Made by a program: the position numbers and the translations under genes
In this document: positions 5,714 through 13,063 of the stretch, one piece after another
Numbering within the stretch: the stretch's first letter is position 1
Layout: the number at the start of each line of letters is the position of its first letter
Notes under the pieces: generated by a model
Databases searched by the model: none
What the model saw: only the letters and a program-made list of their open reading frames with translations
What the model was told of the DNA's origin: nothing
NCBI GenBank assembly: GCA_018057635.1
Contig: JAGPDJ010000036.1
Location: 1 to 13,063 of the forward strand
Origin: Ferruginibacter sp.
Lineage (GTDB): Bacteria; Bacteroidota; Bacteroidia; Chitinophagales; Chitinophagaceae
Length of the DNA stretch: 13,063 nt
Reading direction: 5' to 3'

Positions 5714-7669
5714 ATGATTATAAAATCAATATTTATAATACCTGCTATCTTATTATCAGGTATTATGGTATTTGCCCAAAAAGATATTCCTTCTTTTGGT
5801 AAAGTTGATAAAGCAGATCTTGAAATGAAGCAATGTTCTTTTGATGAAGCTGCAGAGGCTGTTGTATTATTTGATGTTGCTGAAGTGTATTGTTTTTTGA
5901 ACCATAATTCCAACTCAAATTTTATAACTACTCAATTTGAAAGAAGAGTAAGGATAAAAATTCTAAACAACAAAGGCCTATACCATGCAAATATCAGGAT
6001 CCCATTTGTATCTGATAACGATATAGAAGAAATCAAAAACCTCACAGCTGAAACTATTAACCAGGATGCTAATGGTAATATAATTGTTACAAAAGTTGAC
6101 AAAAACTCCATATATATAAAGAAGATAAACACAAGGTTTTCAGAAGTAGTATTCGCTTTTCCTGAAGTAAAGGCTGGCAGCATCATTGAGTATCAATACA
6201 AAGAAGAAGCGAAGTGGTTGTATGCACTTAAAAACTGGTTCTTTCAAAAAAATATACCAATTATACTTAGCCGTTACACCCTTAATTTCCCACCTGAATT
6301 GGCTGTTTCTGCAAAACCAAAAGGCATTCTTAAAGTTGAAACGACACATAATTTCACTGATGGCAGGGATATCAAGATATTTGAATTAAAAATGGTTCCT
6401 GCTTTCAAAAAAGAACCGTTTATTACCTCAGATATTGATTACTTACAACAGGTTAAACCTTACCTGGAATCTTTCGAAATGGCTGGACGAGATCCAATAA
6501 ATCTCCTGAAAAAATGGAAGGATATTGTAAATCACCTGCTAGAAGATGAATATTTTGGAGTTCAATTGAAAAAGAACATCCCAAAAACAAGTGACCTTGA
6601 AGCAAAACTTGTGAATATAAATGATCCCTATAAAAGAATGGTTATAATATATGATTACATAAAAAAAAATATACAATGGAACGAAATTGATGGAATATGG
6701 GCACTTGATGGGGTAAGATCTGCATGGAAAGAAAAAAAAGGAACTACGGGTGAAATTAACCTTATACTGGTTAACTTGCTTAAAGATGCAGAATTAGATG
6801 CTTGGCCTATCCTTGTAAGTACAAGGGAGAATGGCAGGATCAATATGAATTTAGCCGATGAAAATCAGTTTAATAAAGTAATGGCATATGTTACAATAAA
6901 GGATAAATACTATGTACTGGATGCTTCAAATAAACATACACCAGTCCAGTTAATTCCACTAGAAGTTCTGTATTCTGATGGCCTGCTTATTCAAAAATTT
7001 TCAAATAATTCCTGGTATTGGAAATCTCTTTCAGATCAATTAAATTATTTTAATAATTCAATTGTTATTCAAGCCAATATTGATGAAAAAGGAATAATTC
7101 AAGGTGATGCTATAATCAATTCTTCACATTACAGTCGATTAAACCGTATTCAGGATCTAAAGATTAGCAAAGAAAAATTCATCGAAAAATTTTATATGCC
7201 TTCTGAAAATAATATTACTATTGATAGTTTTAAAGTTTCCAATACTGATATCGACTCATTGCCGCTTATACAGTATTGCAAATTCAAACAGCCAGTTAAT
7301 AGTTCAGGTGGGTTTCATTATTTTTCAGCTAACTTATTTTCCGGACTTGAGAAAAATCCCTTTTTAGATGATACCCGATATTCAGATGTGTTTTTTGGAG
7401 CCCGCCAGTTATATACAATTGATGCATTTTTCACCATCCCAAGCGGTTTTTCATTTGATGCACTTCCAGAAAATATGCTCATGCGGTTGCCTGATACAAG
7501 CATTGTATTCTCCAGATACTCAAGTATAAATGAAAATAAATTAGCTGTAAGAATAGAACTGGAATTTAAAAAACCTTTTTATACTGCAGAGGAATATGAT
7601 GCTTTTCATGAATTCTATAAAAAACTGTTTTCCCTTTTAAATGAGCAATATGTTTATAAGAAAGATTAA
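5714..7669 (+). CDS. DUF3857/transglutaminase-like secreted protein 2 (paralogue of protein 1, predicted non-catalytic)
   Basis: This 651-residue protein aligns to its upstream neighbour without a gap at about 65 % identity. It has the same plan: signal peptide ending MVFAQ (about residue 22), DUF3857-type region, transglutaminase-like core and beta-rich C-terminal domain. The core has T345 at the catalytic Cys position (GTTGEINL) and K388 at the His (FNK), with D403 kept (VLDASN), so catalysis is again unlikely. Conservation is uneven: mature residues 21-60 and the last 70 are nearly identical to protein 1, while about 201-280 and 431-510 fall below half. Base composition is more AT-rich than gene 1: aligned 60-base samples gave 20, 21 and 18 G+C against 29, 25 and 19. 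It is followed by gene 3 after 47 bases, so the two are probably co-transcribed. Function unknown. Confidence 0.88.
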   Translation: MIIKSIFIIPAILLSGIMVFAQKDIPSFGKVDKADLEMKQCSFDEAAEAVVLFDVAEVYCFLNHNSNSNFITTQFERRVRIKILNNKGLYHANIRIPFVSDNDIEEIKNLTAETINQDANGNIIVTKVDKNSIYIKKINTRFSEVVFAFPEVKAGSIIEYQYKEEAKWLYALKNWFFQKNIPIILSRYTLNFPPELAVSAKPKGILKVETTHNFTDGRDIKIFELKMVPAFKKEPFITSDIDYLQQVKPYLESFEMAGRDPINLLKKWKDIVNHLLEDEYFGVQLKKNIPKTSDLEAKLVNINDPYKRMVIIYDYIKKNIQWNEIDGIWALDGVRSAWKEKKGTTGEINLILVNLLKDAELDAWPILVSTRENGRINMNLADENQFNKVMAYVTIKDKYYVLDASNKHTPVQLIPLEVLYSDGLLIQKFSNNSWYWKSLSDQLNYFNNSIVIQANIDEKGIIQGDAIINSSHYSRLNRIQDLKISKEKFIEKFYMPSENNITIDSFKVSNTDIDSLPLIQYCKFKQPVNSSGGFHYFSANLFSGLEKNPFLDDTRYSDVFFGARQLYTIDAFFTIPSGFSFDALPENMLMRLPDTSIVFSRYSSINENKLAVRIELEFKKPFYTAEEYDAFHEFYKKLFSLLNEQYVYKKD

Positions 7670-7716
7670 ATAACATCGTTTTGAATACATTGAATCTTCA
7701 TCTAAACCTGATCAAC

Positions 7717-9690
7717 ATGAAATTATATATATGCCTGCTGATTGCTGTATGTCTTTCATTCCCTGCATTTTCTCAAAAAGAAGTTACAGCTTATGGTAAG
7801 CTGAATAAAGCAGATATTGAAATGACTGACTGCGAATTTGACAAAGGAGCCGCGGCATATAAATTGCTGGAAATTGGAAATATGTTTTACGACCGTGGTA
7901 CTGCAGGCATGACCATTTTTAAAACAGTTTATGATAAACGCATCAGGATAAAAATCTTAAAAGACAAAGGAATTTCTTATGCAAATATTGAAATTCCGTT
8001 TTATAGTCACAATAATTTTGAAAAATTATCCAAAATAGACGCCTGTACCTATAACCTCGACGGATCAGGAAAAGTAAAAGTTACAGATGTGGGTAAAAGT
8101 TCTGTCTACATCAAAAAAATAAACAGGCAGGTAAGTAAACTGATCATTGCTTTTCCTGAAGTTAAAGTTGGGAGTGTAATAGAATACCGCTACAGGCTTG
8201 AACGGGAATCATACAGCCAGATAAAAGACTGGTATTTCCAGGATATGATACCTACCCGTTACAGTGAGTATGAGATAAATGTGCCCAATTTCTTTGTCTT
8301 CAATGTTCAACCTACTATTGTTGATAAAATGGAAGAAAAAGAAAAGGAATTTGATGATGTGATTACAGTTGGAAATGATGCGATACAGGTTAAATCTTCC
8401 AAAATAAAATACAGCATGCAAAACCTGATCGGTATAAAAAATGAACCACATATGGCTGCTGTAAAAGATTACCTGCAAAGGATCGAATTCCAGTTATCGC
8501 GTGTAGATTTCGGAAACGGAAATGTTGAAAATTTAAGATCCAGCTGGACAGATCTTTCAAGAGGCCTGATGAAAGATGCTGACTTTGGTTTGCAGCTTGC
8601 AAAAAATGTAGCCGAACTGGATCCGCTGGTTGCAGAAGCATTAAAATTAAATGAGCCTAAAGACAGGATCAAACTGATTTACAATACCATCCGCAGCAGC
8701 ATGCGTTGTTACGGCAATGAAGCCATCTATGCAGATGCCGGAGTTTCAGATTCCTGGAAAAAGAAAGAAGGAAACATAGCAGATATCAGCCTTTTATTGA
8801 TCAACATTTTACGCAAAGCAGGTATCCGGGCAAACCCGATCCTGCTAAGTACAAGGGATAATGGCCTTATCAATGCTACATTCCCCTTCCTTAACCAGTT
8901 TAATACCCTGATGGTATATGTACCTGTAAACAACGGATATGTTGTGCTGGACGGATCAGATAAATTTTCAAATTACCAGCTAACACCAGTTAATATCGTT
9001 AACACCAGGGGTTTTATTGTAGAAGATGGCGGCGGTAAGATCTTTGACGTGATAGACAATACCCATCATTATGATATCACGTTAGCGCTTAAAGGCACTA
9101 TTGATGAGAATGCTGTTATGAATGGCGAATGCCAGATCATTTGTTCAGATTATGCCCGCAGGGAACGTATAAAATCATATACCGGCAACGCCGATAATTT
9201 TAAACAGGATTATTTCATTAAACCTTATCCTTCTGTTAAGATCAGTGAAATTTCATTTAAAAACGCAGAAAATGATTCCCTGCCTTTTTTCCAAAAAATA
9301 AACTTCCTTACAAACCTGAATAGTTCCGGGGGTTACAGTTATTTCAATACCAATTTATTCTCAGGTTTTGAAACCAATCCTTTTATTGAAGACCAGCGCA
9401 TCACAGATATAGATTTTGGGTTCAAACAGCATTATTCGATCTACGGAAATTTTACAATACCGGCAGGTTATGTATTTGACGCATTACCTCAGAATATTTC
9501 CATGGCGATGCCCGGCAGAATTGCACAGTTTACAAGGAATATGGATTCAAAGGATAACCTGCTCAATATGAAAATTGATATAGATTTCAAGCAACCGTTT
9601 TATGTTTCAGCTAACTATGATGATTTTCATGAGTTTTACAAAAAAATGATGGCTGCATTAAATGAACAGATAGTAATTAAAAAGAAATAA
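7717..9690 (+). CDS. DUF3857/transglutaminase-like secreted protein 3 (predicted non-catalytic)
   Basis: The 657-residue product has a signal peptide (MKLYICLLIAVCLSFPAFSQ) and the same three-part plan as proteins 1 and 2, but it is more distant: 22 of 51 residues match protein 1 in one block (protein 1 residues 140-190). I start it at ATG 7717, where a clean signal peptide begins. A TTG at 7681 would add 12 residues (MNTLNLHLNLIN) that spoil it. The triad is the most degraded of the array: I354 at the Cys position (EGNIADIS), T397 at the His (FNT), and D412 kept (VVLDGSD). Like the others it has an NSSGGYSYFNTNLFSG motif and a C-terminal FHEFYKKMMAALNEQIVIKK tail. Its stop is only 4 bases before the next ATG, which indicates translational or operon coupling to the one apparently active member. 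Function unknown. Confidence 0.87.
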   Translation: MKLYICLLIAVCLSFPAFSQKEVTAYGKLNKADIEMTDCEFDKGAAAYKLLEIGNMFYDRGTAGMTIFKTVYDKRIRIKILKDKGISYANIEIPFYSHNNFEKLSKIDACTYNLDGSGKVKVTDVGKSSVYIKKINRQVSKLIIAFPEVKVGSVIEYRYRLERESYSQIKDWYFQDMIPTRYSEYEINVPNFFVFNVQPTIVDKMEEKEKEFDDVITVGNDAIQVKSSKIKYSMQNLIGIKNEPHMAAVKDYLQRIEFQLSRVDFGNGNVENLRSSWTDLSRGLMKDADFGLQLAKNVAELDPLVAEALKLNEPKDRIKLIYNTIRSSMRCYGNEAIYADAGVSDSWKKKEGNIADISLLLINILRKAGIRANPILLSTRDNGLINATFPFLNQFNTLMVYVPVNNGYVVLDGSDKFSNYQLTPVNIVNTRGFIVEDGGGKIFDVIDNTHHYDITLALKGTIDENAVMNGECQIICSDYARRERIKSYTGNADNFKQDYFIKPYPSVKISEISFKNAENDSLPFFQKINFLTNLNSSGGYSYFNTNLFSGFETNPFIEDQRITDIDFGFKQHYSIYGNFTIPAGYVFDALPQNISMAMPGRIAQFTRNMDSKDNLLNMKIDIDFKQPFYVSANYDDFHEFYKKMMAALNEQIVIKKK

Positions 9691-9694
9691 TAAA

Positions 9695-11587
9695 ATGAGT
9701 AAATATATTTCATTAATAACTGCGCTGTTGTTTTCAAGCCGGTTATTGCTTGCACAATTACCGGTTTCAGCATTGTTACCTGTAGCAGAAAACTTACGGC
9801 AACATGCCAACTCCATTAAACGGGAAGAAGACATCGTATTTGAAATTAAAGCGCATGATAAGGCATATTATAAAGTACACAAACTCGTAACCGTTTTGAA
9901 TGAATCGGCAAAAGATGAATTGCAATTTGATTGTTATGCTGATAAGTTCCATTCGCTGGAAGAAGCAACAATTACATTATATGATTCTTATGGAAAACAG
10001 GTAAAGAAGTATCATAAAAAGGATTTAATATTTTTCAATTACGGGGAAGGGCTTGTTTCAGACGGAAAATATTATTTTTTGAATATACCAGCCAGTAATT
10101 ACCCGGTGCATATTCAGATGGATTACGAAATAAAATACAATGGGCTGTTATCTTACCCGGCATACTGGGTTCAGTCAATTAACCAGTCGGTAATGAACAG
10201 CACTTTCACCGTAAGTGTTCCTGCTTCGCTCGACATAAGATATAAGGAAAGAGGATTTAAAGTAGCCCCTGCCATTACAAATGATGATTCCAAAAAAGTA
10301 TATAAATGGACTGTAAGTGATATGAAAGCATTGAAATATGAAGATGGCAGTGTAAGCTATGAAAGCTATTTCCCTGGTATCATCCTTGCACCCAATAAAT
10401 TTGAACTGGACGGTTATGGCGGAGATATGACAAGCTGGGAAAAATTTGGATATTGGTATGGTTCACTTTCTAAAGAAGCCATAAATCTGAGTACAGAAAG
10501 AAAGGAATTTTTCAGGGAAATGGTTAAACATGCATCGGATGATCGTGAAAAAGCTGCCATCATTTACAGTTATCTTCAACAAAACTGCAGGTATGTGCTG
10601 ATAACACTGGGCATTGGTGGCTTTAAACCCTTTGAAGCTTCGTTTGTAGATAAAAAGAAATATGGCGATTGTAAGGCTTTGAGTAATTACACACAGGCAT
10701 GCCTGGATGCGGTTGGTATAAAAAGTCACCAGGCTCTCATTAATGCATCTTACAATAAAGAACCAGTAGACCCGGCTTTTCCCTCAAACAACTTTAACCA
10801 TGTGATCTTGTGTATACCCATGGCCAAAGACTCTGTATGGCTTGAATGCACCAGCAATACCAATGAATTTGGCGTTTTGGGCAGTTTTACAGAAAACAGG
10901 AATGCGTTATTGATAACCGGTGAAGGCGGAAAACTGGTATCTACACCAAAGAGCATTGCATTCAACAATCAGTTTAAAACGAATATTTCTATAACATTAC
11001 GTGAAGATGGTTCCGGTAATGTAAAGGTTAATTTAATTACCAAAGGAGAATTTAATAATCCGTTTTTAATGTCTGATAAGAAAGATGAACAGAAAAATTA
11101 CCTGGTTAATACTTTAGGCTTCCTGCAACCGGATGACTTTCTGTTCACGGAAGTTAAATCGGATAATGCTTCTTACCTGGTGGAAATGGAGATTGATAAG
11201 ATTCCAGCATTTTCAGCAGGCAACAAGCAATTCCTGAATCCCAGGGTTTATAAGATATGGAAATCTGTTTTACCCAATACAGAGAAACGCACACAGGATT
11301 ATTATTTTAACAGCCCATTTATAAAAACTGATACAACCATTTATAACCTGCCCGCAGGATTCAGCCTGGAAGCATTACCGGAAACAAAAGAACTTGATTT
11401 TGAATATGGCAGTTTTACCGCCAGGTATGTGTATGACCAGAGAAAAAATCAACTGATAACCACTGCCCGTCTGGAATTGAAACAACATAAGATACCTTCC
11501 AGTGATTATAAAAACACTAAAATATTTTTTGATGAAGTACTGTCAGAATTTAACACAAAAATTGTAATCAGGAAAAATGAAAACTGA
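9695..11587 (+). CDS. DUF3857/transglutaminase-like secreted protein 4 with intact catalytic triad
   Basis: The 630-residue protein has a signal peptide (MSKYISLITALLFSSRLLLAQ), a DUF3857-type N-terminal region (about 45-220), a transglutaminase-like core (about 270-390) and a beta-rich C-terminal domain. The core carries the canonical landmarks: GIGGFKPFEASFV before KKYGDCKALS with nucleophile C326, then FNHVILCIP with H369, then VWLECTS with acidic E384. Glu instead of the usual Asp is, as I recall, common in this Bacteroidota subfamily. The family name covers cysteine proteases, peptidases and amide-bond-forming enzymes acting on proteins or peptides, so the reaction cannot be specified. 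It is the last gene of the array, 4 bases after gene 3, and ends 19 bases from the convergent UbiD-family gene. It lacks the NSSG-YFN-FSG motif shared by the three upstream proteins, so it is the outlier in sequence as well as in catalytic residues. Confidence 0.9.
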   Translation: MSKYISLITALLFSSRLLLAQLPVSALLPVAENLRQHANSIKREEDIVFEIKAHDKAYYKVHKLVTVLNESAKDELQFDCYADKFHSLEEATITLYDSYGKQVKKYHKKDLIFFNYGEGLVSDGKYYFLNIPASNYPVHIQMDYEIKYNGLLSYPAYWVQSINQSVMNSTFTVSVPASLDIRYKERGFKVAPAITNDDSKKVYKWTVSDMKALKYEDGSVSYESYFPGIILAPNKFELDGYGGDMTSWEKFGYWYGSLSKEAINLSTERKEFFREMVKHASDDREKAAIIYSYLQQNCRYVLITLGIGGFKPFEASFVDKKKYGDCKALSNYTQACLDAVGIKSHQALINASYNKEPVDPAFPSNNFNHVILCIPMAKDSVWLECTSNTNEFGVLGSFTENRNALLITGEGGKLVSTPKSIAFNNQFKTNISITLREDGSGNVKVNLITKGEFNNPFLMSDKKDEQKNYLVNTLGFLQPDDFLFTEVKSDNASYLVEMEIDKIPAFSAGNKQFLNPRVYKIWKSVLPNTEKRTQDYYFNSPFIKTDTTIYNLPAGFSLEALPETKELDFEYGSFTARYVYDQRKNQLITTARLELKQHKIPSSDYKNTKIFFDEVLSEFNTKIVIRKNEN

Positions 11588-11606
11588 TACAAACCTGATA
11601 TTGATC

Positions 11607-13063
11607 TTATAATTTCCGGTACAAACTCCCACCCTTGTTAAAAATATGTTCTATACTTTTTTCAGTAGCCGGATCTTTTTCAACGGCTGGAGCATGATGG
11701 GGTTTAATCCTTGCATCAAAGATCACTGGCCCTTTACAACCCCAGTGTTTATTTTCAGTACTTGCATCCACGCCATATATATCATGTGAAGGGTTAGAAC
11801 GAGTAAAGGTTACCCATAAAAAATTATTCAATTGAGCACTTGTAAATGCAGGATCATCACAAACAATGATCATAACAATTTCACCGGCTCCGTTGCTGTT
11901 TTCACCATGTATTTTTAACTGGTCGTCCAGTTTTGCCATTTCTTTAGCTGTTTGCTCATAAGTTGTAAATGCATTGCATTTTAAGGCAATAACTCCAGGC
12001 ATAACCAGTGATGCTTCTTTGTATTCATCCAGTGATTCGTAAAAAACGGGAATTGAAGTAGCCAGTTTCCTTAATGGCGGCCCATAAGCAGCCAGTACAA
12101 TTTTGCTGCCCATGTTAAGTCCTGTACCGGAATAATCAAGTGTATCAATACTGGTATTGGTATAAAAATGAAGATCGCGTTGCAGGTTGATCCTTTCAAG
12201 CATAAATATAAAAAAAGCCTTTACATCATGTGCCACAACCTGTTGTTCATCAGCTGCAGTGATAAAGAGGAATTTTGCCAGGCTAAGCTGGCCTGTTCCG
12301 AGAATATGATTGGCGATGGTTAACAACTCCGCTGGCTGTTTTGTTTTGGCATAAGGTGTATAGCGTTCGCTTCCAACAGCTAACAGCAAGGGATGTACGC
12401 CGGCTGCATCTACAGCATGCACTTCCTTCAGGCCTGGTATTTCCTGCTGAACAGCACTGCCAGTTATGGCATGAATCAACTGCCCGAAACTGGTATCTTC
12501 CTGTGGCGGCCTGCCAACAACAGTAAAAGGCCAAATGGCATTTTTCCTGGAATATACTTTATGTACTTTCATTAACGGGAATGAATGCCGAAGGCTGTAA
12601 TATCCCAGGTGGTCGCCAAAAGGCCCCTCGGGTTTATTTTCACCGGGATACACTTCACCTGTTATCACAAAATCGGCATCAGTGCTGATGCAAAAGCCAT
12701 CCTGGTATATATACCGGAAACGCCTTCCGCCCAAAACACCTGCAAAAGTCATTTCGCTTATCCCTTCGGGTAAGGGCATCACTGCAGATACAGTATGTGA
12801 AGGTGGCCCTCCAACAAAAATACTCACTTTTAATGGCTGTCCTTTATTATTAGCCTTGGTTTGATGTACTCCAATGCCCCGGTGTAACTGATAATGCAGC
12901 CCCACTTCCCTGTTCAATTCATATTCATTTCCAGTTAGCTGTATGCGGTACATGCCCAGGTTTGCATGCATGATTCCCGGGTTATCAATGTCTTCTGTGT
13001 ATACCTGCGGCAATGTTACAAAAGCGCCTCCATCCATTGGCCAGTGCTTTATCAGGGGCAGAT
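11607..13063 (-). CDS. UbiD-family decarboxylase (5' part outside window)
   Basis: UbiD-family enzymes use prenylated FMN, made by a UbiX-type prenyltransferase, for reversible decarboxylation of aromatic or alpha,beta-unsaturated acids in the cytoplasm. The reading frame is open to the window edge. ATG at 13035-13037 is internal, because in-frame LPLIKHWP precedes it and is normal UbiD sequence. Landmarks are the NLGMYR element with Arg at 12945-12947 (the catalytic Arg), LPEGISE (cofactor/metal Glu), and PEGPFGDHLGYYS with the Glu and Asp five residues apart that form the acidic part of the E-R-E/D catalytic network. Spacing agrees with characterised family members. About 485 codons are visible, and the N-terminal part is missing. 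In menaquinone-using Bacteroidota this family is often annotated as a menaquinone-biosynthesis decarboxylase, but the substrate cannot be decided here, so no symbol is given. It is convergent with the transglutaminase gene. Confidence 0.92.
   Translation of the reverse strand, partial: LPLIKHWPMDGGAFVTLPQVYTEDIDNPGIMHANLGMYRIQLTGNEYELNREVGLHYQLHRGIGVHQTKANNKGQPLKVSIFVGGPPSHTVSAVMPLPEGISEMTFAGVLGGRRFRYIYQDGFCISTDADFVITGEVYPGENKPEGPFGDHLGYYSLRHSFPLMKVHKVYSRKNAIWPFTVVGRPPQEDTSFGQLIHAITGSAVQQEIPGLKEVHAVDAAGVHPLLLAVGSERYTPYAKTKQPAELLTIANHILGTGQLSLAKFLFITAADEQQVVAHDVKAFFIFMLERINLQRDLHFYTNTSIDTLDYSGTGLNMGSKIVLAAYGPPLRKLATSIPVFYESLDEYKEASLVMPGVIALKCNAFTTYEQTAKEMAKLDDQLKIHGENSNGAGEIVMIIVCDDPAFTSAQLNNFLWVTFTRSNPSHDIYGVDASTENKHWGCKGPVIFDARIKPHHAPAVEKDPATEKSIEHIFNKGGSLYRKL

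Larger units (their letters stand above)
3437..7679 (+). repeat. Two-copy tandem duplication unit (DUF3857 genes 1 and 2)
   Basis: Copy A (3437-5447) and copy B (5668-7679) each contain the upstream block, a 651-codon gene and about ten homologous bases after the stop (taataaaatcgt against taaataacatcgt). The proteins align end to end without a gap, with about 422 of 651 residues identical by hand count (about 65 %). The 220 bases between the copies show no similarity to either flank. The duplication is old enough for extensive divergence in the middle of the genes, yet the ends are much more alike. Confidence 0.85.

Noticed and set aside
7681..7716. TTG at 7681 as start of DUF3857 gene 3
   Set aside because: The 12 extra residues are polar and precede a clean signal peptide that begins at ATG 7717, as in the sister genes.
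13035..13037. ATG at 13037 as the true start of the UbiD-family gene
   Set aside because: The frame stays open to the window edge, and the residues before it (LPLIKHWP) are typical internal UbiD sequence.

Overview
The window looks like the chromosome of a member of the Bacteroidota, probably a Chitinophagaceae-like bacterium. This is an inference. It rests on the moderate AT richness, the AT-rich leaders without clear Shine-Dalgarno sites, signal peptides ending in AQ or SQ, a recF-DciA (DUF721) gene pair, and a cluster of DUF3857/transglutaminase-like secreted proteins. No tRNA, rRNA, CRISPR array, insertion sequence or integrase was seen.

Layout. Positions 1-916 (minus strand, cut by the window edge) encode the pyruvate dehydrogenase E1 alpha subunit. 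Divergent from it, recF (1011-2093) and a DciA/DUF721 gene (2200-2496) form a replication and repair pair on the plus strand, separated by a palindromic intergenic repeat (2101-2185). A convergent minus-strand gene (2529-3416) encodes a secreted TraB/GumN-family protein. Divergent from that, four plus-strand genes (3483-5438, 5714-7669, 7717-9690 and 9695-11587) encode related secreted proteins with DUF3857 and transglutaminase-like regions. The last gene (11607-13063, minus strand, cut by the window edge) encodes a UbiD-family prenylated-FMN decarboxylase.

The most distinctive region is the four-gene DUF3857/transglutaminase array. The fourth protein keeps a plausible Cys-His-acid triad (C326, H369, E384). 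In the first three the Cys is replaced by Ser, Thr or Ile and the His by Lys, Lys or Thr, while the acidic residue stays. They are therefore probably non-catalytic pseudo-transglutaminases encoded just upstream of one plausible enzyme. The first two are a tandem duplication: both are 651 aa, about 65 % identical by hand count without gaps, and the duplication includes a 49-base block ending at the start codon that contains a palindrome. Genes 2, 3 and 4 are close enough to be co-transcribed (gaps of 47 and 4 bases). Gene 2 also has its own copy of the upstream block. All four proteins have N-terminal signal sequences, so the array probably acts in the periplasm or at the cell surface. Its substrate and role cannot be read from the sequence.

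The remaining genes are ordinary housekeeping functions: pyruvate oxidation, recombination and replication, and a decarboxylase.
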